Below are positions 5,918 through 6,276 of a stretch of DNA of 6,276 bases, piece by piece. The position numbers were made by a program, and so were the translations under genes. Source of the stretch: Actinomycetota bacterium (GTDB lineage Bacteria; Actinomycetota; Thermoleophilia; Gaiellales; Gaiellaceae); the NCBI GenBank assembly GCA_013817555.1, contig JACDCN010000131.1:1-6276 (forward strand), read 5' to 3'. The notes below the pieces were generated by a model. It was given only the letters and a program-made list of their open reading frames with translations. It did no database searches and had not been told where the DNA came from. Within the stretch, counting starts at the first letter, position 1. Every line of letters starts with the position of its first letter.

Positions 5918-6276
5918 GGCCGCCGCTCGTCGTCGCGCGGGGAGTGCGGCTCGTCATCGCGAGCGGTCTCGAACCGTGGATCTGGAGTCGGTCCTTCTCG
6001 CAGGCAGATGAAAGTCCAGATCGCGGCTCCCAGGACTCCGCCGGCGAGCGGACCGATGATGTAGATCCAGACGTCGCCCCACTCCTGGTTGTAGAGGACA
6101 GGATCGAGCGAGCGAGCGGGGTTGAACGATCCGCCCGATGCGGGGCCGACGACTGTGGCTGCCGTGAAGATGAAGAGGCCGATCAGAAGCGGGGCCATGA
6201 CGCCGTTCCAGGCGGCGCGCTCGTCGGTTGCGACGGTGAGAATCACCATGACGAAGAGCGCGGTCGTGACGATCTC
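5914..6276 (-). CDS. MIP-family aquaporin, C-terminal part (5' end outside window)
   Basis: A channel for water or small neutral solutes in the cytoplasmic membrane. The visible 120 residues cover the second half of the fold: helix 4 with its conserved Glu (EIVTTALFV, at the window edge), helix 5 (APLLIGLFIFTAATVVG), loop E with the second NPA box (GGSFNPARS; Asn codon at 6123-6121, followed by the selectivity-filter Arg), and helix 6 (WIYIIGPLAGGVLGAAIW). NPARS, rather than the NPARD of glycerol facilitators, suggests an aquaporin (AqpZ-like) pore, but the first NPA and the other filter residues are outside. The frame continues without a stop to the right edge, so the ATG at 6249 is internal. 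A tail of about 28 residues rich in Asp, Glu, Arg and Pro (TARDDEPHSPRDDERRP) follows the last helix and is presumably cytoplasmic. Its TAG overlaps the TAG of the peptidase gene. Confidence 0.93.
   Translation of the reverse strand, partial: EIVTTALFVMVILTVATDERAAWNGVMAPLLIGLFIFTAATVVGPASGGSFNPARSLDPVLYNQEWGDVWIYIIGPLAGGVLGAAIWTFICLREGPTPDPRFETARDDEPHSPRDDERRP

Noticed and set aside
6247..6249. ATG at 6249 (minus strand) as the start of a half-length aquaporin
   Set aside because: The preceding codons to the edge (EIVTTALFV) form the beginning of aquaporin helix 4 in the same frame, so the gene continues outside the window.

Overview
This is a GC-rich (visibly well over 60% G+C), very compact chromosomal segment. 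The largest gap without a gene is 43 bp, and no stretch longer than 300 bases is empty. High GC, G/C-ending codons, very little Shine-Dalgarno sequence, -10-like hexamers placed for leaderless transcripts, an MEP-pathway ispH, and an isoleucyl-tRNA synthetase with the signature GREMHRSWGN point to an actinobacterium. My guess is a deep lineage such as Thermoleophilia (Gaiellales/Solirubrobacterales-like). The lineage is inference from style and motif memory, not from a search.

Left part (1-2600, plus strand): the 3' three-quarters of ileS, open at the left edge and ending at 2252. A 103-codon zinc-ribbon protein of unknown function follows 36 bp later. The gap holds a C(UUCG)G hairpin and a -10-like box that would start transcription at or next to the ATG.

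Middle (2610-5107, minus strand): a likely three-gene operon read right to left. It holds an EamA/DMT-family membrane transporter, then (15 bp gap) ispH, the last enzyme of the MEP isoprenoid pathway, then (TGATG stop/start overlap) a membrane-anchored extracytoplasmic protein of unknown function with a threonine-rich linker. The operon converges on the zinc-ribbon gene with only 9 bp between stop codons.

Right part (5108-6276): a 43-bp divergent promoter region, then plus-strand tRNA-Pro(UGG). Only 3 nt after the tRNA comes the GTG start of an exported M15-family (D-Ala-D-Ala carboxypeptidase / L,D-peptidase-like) zinc peptidase. That gene converges on the C-terminal part of a MIP-family aquaporin (minus strand, open at the right edge). 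Their stop codons overlap inside one CTAG.

The gene set is mostly housekeeping: tRNA charging, a tRNA, isoprenoid synthesis, cell-wall trimming, small-solute permeability. I see no mobile element, CRISPR array, toxin-antitoxin or defence system, and no clear sign of a new multi-gene system. The points most worth a second look are the divergent KMSKS loop of IleRS, the tRNA/peptidase-mRNA junction, the unknown proteins tied to ileS and ispH, and the apparent leaderless start signals.
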